A DNA stretch of 64,000 nucleotides from Amphiura filiformis (lineage: Eukaryota; Echinodermata; Ophiuroidea; Amphilepidida; Amphiuridae), in assembly GCF_039555335.1 (NCBI RefSeq), contig NC_092642.1, positions 17,699,208 through 17,763,207 of the forward strand, written 5' to 3'. This document shows, in pieces, positions 42,091-52,704 of the stretch (position 1 is its first letter; each line of letters begins with the position of its first letter). Made by a program: the position numbers and the translations under genes. The notes beneath the pieces were generated by a model. The model saw nothing but the letters and a program-made list of their open reading frames with translations, made no database searches and had not been told where the DNA came from.

Positions 42091-43540
42091 GATCGCAATT
42101 GTATGGAAATGTCGCATAATGCTCAGTGCATGTACGTTTCACTAGCACCTGAACGATTAGCATCTTCAATTAGAGCGGTATTGTATTCAATCTTGAAACA
42201 GATATTAATAATATAAATAACGAGTAATAATTATCGGGAATGGTTTCTGTCCATTTTGAACTGAAATAACGAGGTAAAGTGAAAGAAACACTGCTTGTTA
42301 TTTTGGCCGTTTAACACGCAGTTCTATAGGAGGACATAAAGTAATAATTCTTGAATTATGACTTTATGTCGAACTATGCTCTGTTTACCCACAAACACAA
42401 CAAATTTGGCTGATTCCATTTATGTGCAAGTTGTGACATGTGTAAACATTACAAATATGCCAAAAAATCAGGGTTGAAAAAATTAACCAAGTTCATATTA
42501 TAAGATCGAGATCGTACATTATGACTTCAATTGAAACTCAAATGGTGAAATATGGTGCAAAAGTGCCAGTGTCATAAATTTGAGCGAAGAATTGACACAA
42601 TAATTGACACTTTAAAAAAACCGTTTTAAGCTAAAATAGCAAATATAAGGTTAATTTGGTCAGAAACCCACATACACGAATCAACATGGGGGTGATTGTA
42701 TTGAACACTTCCCCCTTAGGCACCAGAGACAAATATTGAATTGTCTACTAATTAATCAGAATTAACGCTAAATTTATATTGGTCAATATCACTACAGGTA
42801 CAGATTACTATTTTATCCCAATTAACAATAGTAAATTAATTGATTTCATAAATAATAGGGATCGACCAAGCATCGATGGTCTATCGAAAGATCGCACTAA
42901 TTTGTTTCTATCGCCTTACCGAAATATTTACGCCTATGAGGAACTCTACGCACAGTTCAGTTTAGCAACTGGCATGCAGAGAGTTTCTCTTTCAACAAAC
43001 AATTTTTGCTGAACCAAGAAATGGTCTCAGCCTATGTTACTTCCTTCCTTACTTCCTTACTCAGCAACATTTTGGTCTGAAATGGACATATCTCTAAATG
43101 CCACAAAAGTGTCATATGAAAGAGGAAAACATAAAGAACTAGATTTCGAGGTTCTCGGGTCGGGCGGTTCTCGTGATAGGCCTATTTCTAATCACCCAAC
43201 ACCCGTTACCCATATACCTGCCCTGACCTTTTAAAATACTATGAAATGCGTATCGCAATGATCAAGACCAAACTTGACACAACAACTCTCTTTGTTTTGT
43301 AGCTGTGATGCTTAGGCCTACTTCGGTAGTTAGGTAGGCCTACCCATAATCTGGAAACCCATCATTCGCTTCTTCCAAGCCCTGTCCTGCTACTACATTG
43401 GATGACCCAAATTAGTATCTGGACGTAGATATAGGCCGTTACTAAAGTAATGAAATCAATCGGGAGAAATAGGCCTATTGGTCCGATGAGATGCACCTGT
43501 TAGTCACACTGTAATGCTTTCCGATGCGCGCACTGTACTC
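42091..43540. other. No gene seen; one hairpin
   Basis: No coding potential I can support. A hairpin with GACATAAAGT and ACTTTATGTC arms lies at 42334-42371. Copies of a TAGGCCTA-type word are scattered from 43180 to 43480. Confidence 0.5.
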
Positions 43541-43548
43541 CGCGCCCA

Positions 43549-43671
43549 TTGATACTCCGCGATAGCACACCGCGAGCACGCGATAGTGCACCGCGCGAAC
43601 GCAAACCGCGCGAACGCGAACGCGATAGCGCGCGGACAGAGGGTCGGACGGACGGACGGACGGACGGACAC
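43549..43671. repeat. CpG-rich simple repeats ending in (GGAC)n
   Basis: A stretch of CGCGA-type words (CGCGATAG, CGCGAACG) followed by six GGAC units at 43645-43670. The open frames on both strands here are products of the repeat. The CpG density stands out against the AT-rich surroundings. Confidence 0.8.
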
Positions 43672-43799
43672 GCCATGATTAGTATTATGATACAAAGAGA
43701 TCGCAACATATTATGGTCCGCATACGAACGATTTCCGACAGAATGTCTTCACTTAAACCGCGGACCTTGTGTGAGTTAACATTATTTTAGTACAAGTAC

Positions 43800-44110
43800 A
43801 TCAAGCTTGTCTTACAAGATTTTAAGTTTTCATTCGTATTCATGATTCCCTCTATCAACTAAGCAACGATTTTGCCACTTTTTTCACTAATAAAATGTCA
43901 ACAATACAGGATAATCTGAAAACAGAAAATAACTCCTGATGGCAATGCGAATCATAATGATTCTACTTGGCAGATTTTGATCTTACTGCAGACATTGAGT
44001 ATTCCTGTCTTTGGCGCCGTTTCCCGCCTTTAATTTTTCCCGACCGGATGGTCCCCCAGTTTGTAAATGCAGCAACTACATGTATATCTCTTGATATGCA
44101 TAATGAATGT
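43800..44110 (-). other. Duplicated 3' flank of relic 4
   Basis: Corresponds to 8660-8935 and 47230-47450: CTAAGCAACGATTTTGCNAC, GGCGCCGTTTCCCGCC and the GGTCCCCCAGTTTG patch. It is part of the receptor duplication unit. Confidence 0.5.
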
Positions 44111-44340
44111 TTTTTCTGCAGGCTAAAGTTTATTTTATATTTGCCATCAGACATCACAAATTTTTCATATCCATTCCGCCAAAAGCTTCAGCAAATGTTC
44201 TCCTTCGTTCGTTGCTAACTTAGCCTTAATGTGCAGATTTACTGCTGAACTTATAAGCCACATAACGCAGTTCAACCAAAAGATATTGGATTCAAACATT
44301 CTCTCATCAACAAATTCTTGAAATAATCGAGATTGCATTT
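44110..44340 (-). pseudogene. GPCR relic 4 (TM7 and tail fragment)
   Basis: Minus-strand reading gives a degraded WLISSAVN segment (the Pro of NPxxY is lost) and the AGCTTTTGGCGG tail boundary, with TTGAATCCAATATC in place of the ECL3 region. It is only about 230 bases and strongly decayed. A further 3' flank of the next relic follows to 44500. Confidence 0.7.
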
Positions 44341-44499
44341 TATGCTTGTTATTTACGTCTGTATGGGACTCTGCAGAGCCCACCAGAATCCATACTGCAT
44401 TGAGTACAACGTTTAACTAAAATGTGACTAAAAATACAATAGCCCTGTCTTCCGCGCCGTTTGCCAACCTTTAATTTTGAAACAACTTGTGCTGCAGGC

Positions 44500-45385
44500 T
44501 AAAGGTGATTTTGTTTCGCTACATGTTACCTATATATTACATTGACGTGGAATTTTCAGTTTCATTCGGCGAAGAAGATCTCTCTTTTCCGAACACACCC
44601 AAAAGCTTCAGCAAATGCTCTCCTGTATCTTTTGTTAATTGCGTTATACATGAGTGGATTTACTGCCGAATTCAACAGCGTCGCAACGCGAGCCAACCAG
44701 AGGATGACTATCTGCGCTTCAGCTCCAAACAGACTTTCACCATCCAGCCAATACTTAAAATGATAGAGATTGTATAGTTCATTTGGAGCGAGACATATGA
44801 AGAAAACAGTTCCATTCAAAATCAGCATTCGTCCTATTTGATTTCTGGCGCGAAGCATTGCTGCCGTTTGCTTTTCAGAGCCGCGTTCTCCAGTGAGACC
44901 GGTCCTTGTACTAAAGCGCGTAAATAATTCTACCGTACATGTATAAAGAAAAGACAACTGCAAGACAAAACTGTGCAAAGTCTACTGCAACAAGAGTTTA
45001 CCAACACCACGAGCATTTGTGTCTACCTTGCAGACAACGAATTTTGCCGCCATATTATGAAAGGTGGCATTGTTAGACCAATCTATGCATATCGTTTCCG
45101 TTTCATGAACATGGAGACTCACCAATGGTGAGTCACCATGCTCACACAAGCCAAAGCCAAAGAACTCAATCAAGCCATTATCGTCATTCGTACAGTCCAG
45201 GTTCTGCCTTTGAGCATTCGATGCGTTAACGGGTGACATATAGCCAGATATCTTTCAAAGGTGACGAGTGCTATTAAAAACACTGATGTAAAACAAGAAA
45301 GGAACGTGATAAGCCAGACTAAAGCACAAACGGCACCAGAGTGAAACGACGATAAAGCAAATTCAATTGGAGTGTTGAAATGTAC
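44500..45385 (-). pseudogene. GPCR relic 5 (TM2/3 to tail)
   Basis: The frame at 44978-44562 encodes STRTGLTGERGSE, IGRMLILNGTVFFICLAPNE and LLNSAVNPLMYN, close to copies 1 and 2. The frame at 45239-44982 gives the ECL2 region with TETICIDWSNNATFHNMAAKF. TM3 is present as DNA up to about 45380. Frame changes lie near 44975, 45140 (a small GACTCACC/GGTGAGTC hairpin insertion) and 45235. The gene stops at a TTAA-bounded MITE half at 45386, so TM1 and the N-terminus are lost. Confidence 0.85.
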
Positions 45386-45389
45386 TTAA

Positions 45390-45690
45390 GGGAAGGGGTA
45401 TGAACGTTTGGACAGTATTTATTGTGGGACATTAGAGCGCATCAGACATATCGAATTGCATTCTGAATACGAAGAATGTCCTTCTGATATCAAATAATTT
45501 AGCTTTTTTGAAATTCGCAATGTAATACACATTTTATGGCAACTCATTAAAAATTGATATTTTTGATATTTAACAGTACTTGAAGTAAACTTAAAGTGTA
45601 TGTAGGTGGGATGGAAGCCGACGATCAATTGAAATTTTTGACCTTTCGTATTGAAGATATGGATATATTCTCATTGAACAGGCAAAAAAA
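45390..45690. mobile_element. Half of a TTAA MITE
   Basis: Begins at TTAA (45386-45389) with GGGAAGGGGTATGAACG and shares long blocks with 56415-56750 and with the inverse of 57690-57894 (ACATATCGAATTGCATTCTG, AAAGTGTATGTAGGTGGGAT). The second arm is missing; the sequence breaks off before a poly-A run at 45686. Confidence 0.75.
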
Positions 45691-45699
45691 AAAAAACTA

Positions 45700-46490
45700 A
45701 CAACGTTGTTATTAGCCAATATCAATTACCATGATCCAAGGGGTCGAACATGAATTATTCATAACGGATCGATAACTGGCCTCACTTTCTAGTTAGTAAA
45801 CCAGCGGAATTTTGCATAGGTTTTGCGTTGCTAATAGAACAACCGTGAATTAGTTTTGAAACTTAATAAGCATTTTGGTCTGCACGTTTTGTGGAATAAA
45901 ATGTTGAAAAAAATCGAAATATAAAAATCATATTGTTTTGGGCCATAGCTCCAGTTGAATTGCATGAATTGTTTTTCCTCTTTATTCCCTGTATTGAGTC
46001 GGGGTTGGGGCATGAAAAAATGACTACCGGACCGCTTCACAAACTTTTCTCCCCTGACAGCAGACTTTAATATGTATAGATATAAAGATAAACTTACGTG
46101 TTGTACTGCCACCAATGACCTTACATTACACTAAATAATTAAACACGTGAAAATTAAAAAGATTAACAAAGAATTTTGTAATCAATTAACCAGTGCAGAG
46201 ACTTTGCCATATTTGTCTTTTTTCAAGACCTTATTTAAAATAAGATTGCATGTTGCTAAATAGTTCAGAATATTGTAGTATTATTTAATTTCATGTCATT
46301 TACTTTAATTCCTTCTATGTTCTTATTTCCTTTTATCATTGAAGCCAAAATCGTGTGGTGAAAACAAAATCGTATGGCAAAAGAGGATCGCCCTGCCTAC
46401 AAATGAAACGGTTTAGAAATATTCGCTTGTATTATTACTGACGAAGAAGCATTCTTATAAAGGGTTTCAAACCATGTCCATGTCCCAAAA
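45700..46490. other. No gene seen
   Basis: AT-rich, no recognisable motif. It separates relic 5 from the RT fragment. Confidence 0.5.
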
Positions 46491-46492
46491 TT

Positions 46493-46568
46493 AAAAGCAT
46501 TCGATATGGTATCATATGATTTTATATTTAAAAATATAAAATCATATGATACCATATCGAATGCTTTT
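46493..46568. repeat. Near-perfect 76-bp palindrome
   Basis: Arms of 37 bases (46493-46529 and 46532-46568) are perfect inverted copies around an AA spacer. The right arm, read on the minus strand, continues a reverse-transcriptase motif (DFEKAFDMVSYDF), so the left arm is an inverted duplication of coding sequence. Confidence 0.92.
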
Positions 46569-46640
46569 TCGAAATCTATAATTAATACCAGACATTTTGT
46601 ATTCTTTCTGGTTTGGAATGATTATTTATGACTGAGAGTA
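46499..46640 (-). pseudogene. LINE reverse transcriptase motif A fragment
   Basis: On the minus strand from about 46590 the frame reads LVLIIDFEKAFDMVSYDFI, the catalytic-Asp motif of non-LTR reverse transcriptases. No other motif remains. The fragment runs directly into the palindrome. Confidence 0.65.
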
Positions 46641-46735
46641 GTTAAGTAATTAATCAGCTAACAAGCACTAAGCCTTTTGAATAATTAATTAGATCGGATA
46701 AAGAAGTAAATTTGTATCACTCTATATACAGGGTG
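46600..46735. repeat. Dispersed repeat, copy 1
   Basis: Resembles 60835-60960: CTGGTTTGGAATGA, TATTTATGACTGA, CCTTTTGAATAA and GAAGTAAATTT in the same order. It is directly followed by ATACAGGGTGTCACAAAAGT (46731-46750), which looks like the start of another transposon whose far end I cannot find. Confidence 0.65.
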
Positions 46736-46750
46736 TCACAAAAGTCTCGA

Positions 46751-47533
46751 TACCGTTTTGAACCGTTATATCTTTTATAAGGATTAGCGGAAGGGAAATC
46801 AAAATACATATTTGGAAAGAGTAAATTCATACAATTATTTAGATACCAAACATATACGTGTACACCTTCAAAGACAATATCAATACTATAGCAAAAACAA
46901 ATATGTGTTTCTTATTGGAAATTGTGAAATTGAATTTTCGTTGTCTACATTTGTAGGGCTGTAGAGTAGTCCACAATAATCCATACAGCATTGAGTACAC
47001 CAATAAACTAAAGACGTCACCACAGCCCCAAAATCATTGCACATCTGGATATAAAGCATATGTGCCCACTCACTGACAAGATACGAACGTATATCCAGTT
47101 AGCGGTGTTCTTTGATGTTTCCCTTAGTGGTATGATAAAAAAGGCAATAAATAATAAATAACTTTCTAAGCATGTAACATCACCACTGCTGATGTATATT
47201 TATAGCTATATATAGCAAATTTCAGAAATCATTTTTACCTGATGGCAATACCAGTCATATAATTCACCACATTGTTCACCCGAAACCTTGGCAGATTATG
47301 ATTTTATTACAGAAAGAAATCCGCAAATTGGCATTGAGTATTCTAGGCCGTTTCCCAAACTTTTATTTTTCCGAAACGGGTGATCCCCCATTTACGCAAG
47401 CAACTGCAACAACCTCATGTCATGATGTTATATATGAATGTTTTGGCTGCAAGCTGAAGTTAATTTTGTATTTGCTATCTGTGAGCTAGACATCCCAATA
47501 TTTTCATTCCGCGAAGAAGATCTCTTTTTCCTT
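46751..47533 (-). other. No gene to about 47230, then 3' flank of receptor 4
   Basis: 47230-47533 matches the downstream flanks of other family members (GGCCGTTTCCC, GGCTGCAAGCTGAAGTTAATTTTG). Nothing is recognised in the left part. Confidence 0.5.
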
Positions 47534-48565
47534 TTACCAACACACCCACAAAGCTTCAGCAAATGCTCTCCTGTATCGTTTGTTGCTTACATTATACAAG
47601 AGCGGATTTACTGCCGAATTTAACAACCACATAGCGCGACTAAACCAAAGGATTAATGTCTTCATTTTAGCTTCATACATTCTTTCACCAACCAACCAAT
47701 ACTTGAAGTAATCGAGATTGTATATTTGATCTGGTACCAGACATATGAAGAAAACCGTTCCATTCAAAATCAGCATTCTTCCAATTTCATTTCTGGCGCG
47801 AAGTATTGCCGTCGTTTGATTTTCAGAGCCAGTGAGACCCGTCCTTGTACTAAGGGTGTAAATAATTCTGCAGTACATGTATGTAGAAAAGATCACTGCA
47901 AGAAAAAACTGCGCAAAGTCAATAGCAACAAGAGTTGGCTTACACCACAAGCAATTATTGTCTACCTTGCAGACAATGAATTTTGCCGCCATATTATGAA
48001 ATGTAGTGTTGCTAGACCAATCTATGCATATCGTTTCGGTTTCATAAACATGGAGACCCGCACAAGCTGAAATCAACGAAATCAACCATATACTTATTGT
48101 CATCCGTACAGTCCAGGTCCTGCCTTTGAGCATTCGATGCGATAACGGGTGGCTTATTGCCAGATATCTTTCAAAGGTGACGAGTGTTATTAAAAACACA
48201 GATGTAAAATAACAAAGGTACGTGATAAGCCAGACTAAAGCACAACCGGCACCAGAGTGAAACGACGAAAAAGCAAATTCAATCGGAGTACTGAAATAAG
48301 TCCACATGAACCTTATCATAGTTGTAATTAGCAAAGTTGCATCGCTAACAGCAAGATTACATAGGTAGAAGTTGGTAACAGTCCGCATTTCTTGCACGCG
48401 ATATACAACAAACAAAAGCGCTCCATTTCCAAGTATGCCCAATCCTGCCACAATGGGTATGATGATTAAGATGAAGATCTTCTTATAGATAGTGTAAAAG
48501 TATGGAACAGCTTCATCTTCTGAAAGCAATAAGTCACAATCATGGTCTGAATGAGTAGAATTCAT
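47534..48565 (-). CDS. Class A peptide-receptor-like GPCR, copy 4, tail frameshifted
   Basis: 343 residues from MNSTHS; an in-frame TAA lies upstream, so this start is firm. All seven helices are present with N47, D75, C108 and C180, E132-R133-Y134, W160, P278 and NPLLY at 320-324; the 6.48 position is Leu276. The AICHP motif has become AISHP. After RAFAEA (about 47555) the frame departs from its paralogues, because CCCACAAAGC replaces the CCCAAAAGC-type sequence, and ends in WVCW. About 35 residues of basic tail are therefore lost, including likely phosphorylation and palmitoylation sites. It may be a functional tailless receptor or a young pseudogene. The 5' flank is nearly identical to that of copy 3, its closest relative. 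Confidence 0.85.
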   Translation of the reverse strand: MNSTHSDHDCDLLLSEDEAVPYFYTIYKKIFILIIIPIVAGLGILGNGALLFVVYRVQEMRTVTNFYLCNLAVSDATLLITTMIRFMWTYFSTPIEFAFSSFHSGAGCALVWLITYLCYFTSVFLITLVTFERYLAISHPLSHRMLKGRTWTVRMTISIWLISLISACAGLHVYETETICIDWSSNTTFHNMAAKFIVCKVDNNCLWCKPTLVAIDFAQFFLAVIFSTYMYCRIIYTLSTRTGLTGSENQTTAILRARNEIGRMLILNGTVFFICLVPDQIYNLDYFKYWLVGERMYEAKMKTLILWFSRAMWLLNSAVNPLLYNVSNKRYRRAFAEALWVCW

Positions 48566-48871
48566 TTTCTCTTGTATACCTTTTTAATAAAGCAAAACTA
48601 TATCAAATATGTCAGCTGTTGCAAATCGTACTTACAATTCGATATTAGAATTAATGTATAGTGACCGATGAAACTCATGAAAGTGTGTACTAATCAAGGC
48701 ATTCACCGTCGTATTGAATACATGATACCTTAGTTACCATTAGCTACTGGTTCACGCTTGATTTGCATACCTGTCATCTGTTAGCAGCCCATTGACATTG
48801 GGCTGTGATCATTTTAGATGTAGTGACGGACACGGGGACCTGTTGACTTGGCAATGATCGATTTTGACATA
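48566..48871. other. 5' flank of receptor 4
   Basis: Homologous base for base to 37615-37895 upstream of receptor 3 with a few substitutions. It is interrupted at 48872 by the hAT-like element. It probably contains the promoter; no specific element is assigned. Confidence 0.6.
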
Positions 48872-48960
48872 CAGTGCCGCTGAGAGTCATTACGGACCCG
48901 GGAGTAACATGAACTCACGGGCCCTCTTTGATCAGCAATGACGGGCAGGATATTATAGAT

Positions 48961-48975
48961 GTGTGTGTGTGTGTG
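48961..48975. repeat. (GT)n microsatellite
   Basis: Fifteen bases of alternating GT followed by a G-run. Confidence 0.8.
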
Positions 48976-49504
48976 GGGGGGCTTAGTGAGGGGCAAGTGC
49001 CGCATGTTAACAGCAGTGGCGTAAACTTCTTTGTGATTTTAGGGGTGGGTGTTAGTGTAAAATCCCTGAACACGTTTTGAAGCGTGGCGAAAGAAGCGTA
49101 CTTATACCACATGATATCAAGAGCCATTAAGTTTCTTGATCAAATTCCGCGATTTGACAATTTCATGCTGAAATAATCAACATATGAACACTGAAGGGGA
49201 CAAAGCACATTGAAGCAGGTGAAGCACATTAATTTGTGGACTTTGAAAGTGGCGTCATTTGCTCACAGATTAATTTTCAGTTAATCAAGTATGAACATTG
49301 AATGGGACAAATGTGTGCGAGATATATATAAAAGTAGCGACTTTTGCTGACGAATCACGTAAAAGTTGCCAGTTTCATGCTAAAATGATCAAATATGAAC
49401 AATGCATGGGACAATGCGCACAAAGCGCGCTAAAAGTTGCGATTTGTCGGCTAAACTATTAGCCTAAATTTAGTCAGAAACTTTCAATCTAGCGGATTGC
49501 TTAA

Positions 49505-50705
49505 ATTGACGAATCGTACATAAAGAACCCATATATAAACCCCAAACAACCAATCATCTTACGCGTATTCATATTCGACCAATGAAATCTCATCATAACA
49601 TTTCTTACACGTGTAAGAATTGCCTACTAGGTATGGACGGTATTCCTATATTTGACTAGTACATACGACGAGCGGCGAATAATATCAGCCTCGATAACAG
49701 TTCATAATCTTACACGTTTACTTACTTACTCTTACTCCGTCGACTCTTGCTGTCGGGCATCAATGATGACTCGCCATAACCGCCTGTCCTGCATGCTGGT
49801 CTCAATTTCTGCCACTGTGTACCCTGTGTCTTGTTGAAGCAGGTCCACAAAGGTCTTCTTGGGACGTCCTTTGGTTCGTTTTCCTTGGGTGGGCTTCCAT
49901 GTAACCAGATCAGATGTAATCCTCCCTTTGGCTCTCTTACAGTGCCCCGCAAACCGCAGTCGTCTTGTGCTGATTTTTGAGGTCACAGGTGGAATGTCCC
50001 CATACAATTCCTTATTGGTCATATGCATTTTCCACACTTTTAGTGCTGATCTTAACATTCTTGTATAGCAGCCATCCATTGCTTTGCCAGTTTTCTTGGT
50101 AATGGTCCAGGTTTCACAACCATACAGCAGGACGCTTTCTACAGTAGCTTGGAATAGGTGTGTTTTGAGGTGTCTGGGTAGAGACGATTTTCAAATATTA
50201 TTGAGCTTGTTACAAGCTTTCCATGCCATTGCCTTTCTTACTCTGATGTCTTGCTCAGTACTCCTGACCCACGACCCAAGTACTTGAAGTCTTTTACTTC
50301 TTCCAGGAAGCTGCCATCCTCAGTTTGGATTTCAACATCTGTTGAATGGTTGTACACCATGAATTGTGTTTTCTTCGCATTCATGTGTAATCCCACACGA
50401 AGTGCAGCGTTTTCTACATTTTTGAGCAGTTCCTGTGCTTGGTTGGCAGTATCAGATAGTAGCGCAATATCGTCTGCGAAGTCAAGATCAGTTATGTTCA
50501 GTGAAGCCTAATCTCTCCTCCCTGCCGTCTATTGCAGATCTGAGGCAATAGTCTTGGACGATGATGAACAGATATGGTTACACGTTTAAGAAGTCGTGGG
50601 TGTTATAAATCTAAAAATGTCTTACATATTATTGGTCGAAGTTTGCTACGCGTAAGATGATTGGTTTTTTGTGATTTCTTACACTGTGATTCGTCAACTT
50701 ACGAA
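49505..50705. repeat. Inverted-arm repeat interrupted by a LINE
   Basis: Arms at about 49505-49595 and 50615-50705 share ACCAATCATCTTACGCGTA and TTCGACCAAT in opposite orientation. Next to them the palindrome TTACACGTGTAAG and relatives recur (49609-49621, 50718-50730, 50793-50800). The LINE fragment 49727-50582 fills the centre, so a MITE-like fold-back was probably hit by the LINE. Confidence 0.6.
49727..50582 (-). pseudogene. LINE reverse transcriptase C-terminal half
   Basis: Read on the minus strand: PYLFIIVQDYCLRSAIDGREE near 50575, LDFADDIALLSD near 50490 (catalytic ADD), HMNAKKTQFMVYN near 50390, a FKYLGSWV-type block, CETWTITKK near 50115, MDGCYTRMLRSALKV at 50079, and a LRFAGHC...GRPKKTFVD segment to about 49850. 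A stop or frame change near 50185 and another near 50270 break it. The 5' half is missing. Confidence 0.82.
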
Positions 50706-51039
50706 TCCCACTTCATTCTTACACGTGTAAGATGCAACCTTACACATGTTACATGTAAAAGATGCAATATTACGCGTATAAGATGCAACCTTACACGTGT
50801 TACCTACACGTTTTAAGACCACTTGGCCATTCATACGGGCGTGGGCGTGGACGTATTTGTTCCAGCGATTTTAATCTGGAGAACAGATGGATTTCGCAGC
50901 ACTCCAATGGCTTCTGGAGGTCCTCATTATATCAAGTATGATAATTTTTGACGAAAAATTCAAGTGAAATATTAATTAGAAAGTACGACAGTTGCGGGTC
51001 AAAGACTGTGGAATCATTGGGTTTATTAATTGTCTCTTT

Positions 51040-51330
51040 TCTTTGCTTTTTAACGGGCCCGTTGCTCTCTTTTGTTTGCTTTTTTTTTGCTGTAAAAGAG
51101 TGAAGAAAAAACGACCTAATGGAATCGTAAAGTCAACGAAAAGAGACCGTAGTGGGCTCGTAAAAAGCAAATAAAAGATACAATGGGCCCGTAAAGAGAA
51201 AAAACATCCCTTATTGTGGACCCGTAAAAAGCAAACAAAGAGACATTAGTTGGCCCGCAGAGCACAGAAAATATGCCATCATAATTTCAAGATATCGTTT
51301 TACGGGCCCCTTGCATTCTTTGCATTTATG
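51040..51330. repeat. Degenerate GGCCCGTAAA repeats
   Basis: Five or six loose copies of a unit of about 50 bases contain GGCCCGTAAAAAGCAAA and AAAGAGA words on both strands. They lie in the right part of the hAT-like element. 50831-51039 shows nothing else. Confidence 0.6.
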
Positions 51331-51440
51331 GGCTAATTAAGGTATGTTTTCTTTATTTTTACGACCCCCTAGATTAGAACTCCAGGCCCGGGGGTAATGC
51401 ACCCCCTTAACACCACCTTGTTGGTGGCACTGTTGACATA

Positions 51441-52032
51441 CGACGGCGATATTTTAACTAACTCGATCTACTTCACCCGACCCCAACTCCAGTTTTCCTA
51501 TTCGCAATATTTACATCTTACTGTACGCATTATCTTTCGATATTTGAAAAACCCGCCCACAAATGTGTATGTTTCTATTACAGAGAATGAAGAGCCTTCA
51601 AGTAAAGTAAGTATGAAAATAACAAGAAATAATAACAAGCTCAAGTGCCAACGAGGTTAAAAATTTCAACCAACTGTTCCTAATCTACCTTAGATAGAGT
51701 GTGCTTACATTCAAAATTTAGATGTCTCGTGGACAAACATTGTTGCTGTAAAATATATCATAAAAACAGAACGGTAAATGCTAATTACTTTATTTTTTTC
51801 ACACAAGGCCTTTAATGAATATATCATTTACATAACGTTTAAAAACCTAAAAAGGTCAACTTGGTTCTAAAAACAAGATGGATTTTTTACCTTATTGGAC
51901 TTTTTTACTCGCCATGTAGAAATGCATGTAATAACGTAATAATAAATAAATAAATCGTATGCCCCTCAATCCGCGCAGAACCTTGTTTGAAAAATGCATT
52001 AACATTCTCGCTCTTCATCCATCTCATATTTA
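51441..52032. other. Continuation of receptor 4's 5' flank
   Basis: Resumes the homology to the receptor 3 flank (GGCGATATTTTAACTAACTCGATCTA) and from 51475 matches 40470-41002. It ends in the 8-bp target CATATTTA of the next element. Confidence 0.65.
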
Positions 52033-52704
52033 GGAGTACCTTTAGAATACCCTACCACATCGACGGCGCCGCGAAGCTGCACCTTTTTTTGTAAAACTAC
52101 ACCGACGTCGGCACAAATTACTTATTAATGGGATAGATTTAAATTAAGTTAGAGGTTTATGAGTCAGGTTTTTAATAAAGTATGTCGGCGTTTGACTTAA
52201 TGAAGTTTGCAATCATCAAGGTAATAAGTGTTAGTACGATTAAATTATTGTGGTTACTTCTAGATAGTAATAATGTCATTTGAATTGAATTTAAGCATAA
52301 TGAAATAACTATATTGCATTATATAATGGCTTAGAAGTATTAATTATGCGTAATAGATTTTAATGTACTCAAGTAATGATGACCGCATCAAAAGATGATG
52401 TTAATAAGCATGATATAATTATAATTAGTGTGACGTATAAGGGGACGAATTGTAATTGGTTATGAATGATTATATAATTATAATTATTATGATGGATTAG
52501 AGGGCGATGGTAGTTAATTAATAATTATGACATAATAATAATGAGTGTGAGGGATAAGAGGGTTGTTGTAAGTAAATAGTGATTAAAGTTATATTGATAG
52601 GAGGAATGTTAATTGTTAATGAGTGGTTTGATTAAGAATGAGTAGCATTAATTTCATGGAGTAAATACGTTAAGTATCATATATTGAATAATGATGTGAT
52701 GGTG

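Larger units (their letters stand above)
48872..51432. mobile_element. hAT-like element with 8-bp target duplication
   Basis: The ends CAGTGCCGC and GTGGCACTG are inverted repeats of the hAT CAGTG type, flanked by a perfect 8-bp duplication TTGACATA (48864-48871 and 51433-51440). The receptor 3 flank carries the uninterrupted homologous site near 37890. No hAT transposase is visible in the 2561 bases. The interior carries a (GT)n run, a LINE fragment between inverted arms, and GGCCCGTAAA repeats. Confidence 0.87.

Noticed and set aside
43500-43779. Overlapping open frames on both strands
   Set aside because: Stop-poor only because of CpG-rich simple repeats; peptides are Arg/Ser repeats.
46731-46760. 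Start of a mariner-like element (ATACAGGGTGTCACAAAAG)
   Set aside because: No inverted partner or second TA found within several kilobases, so no element can be delimited.
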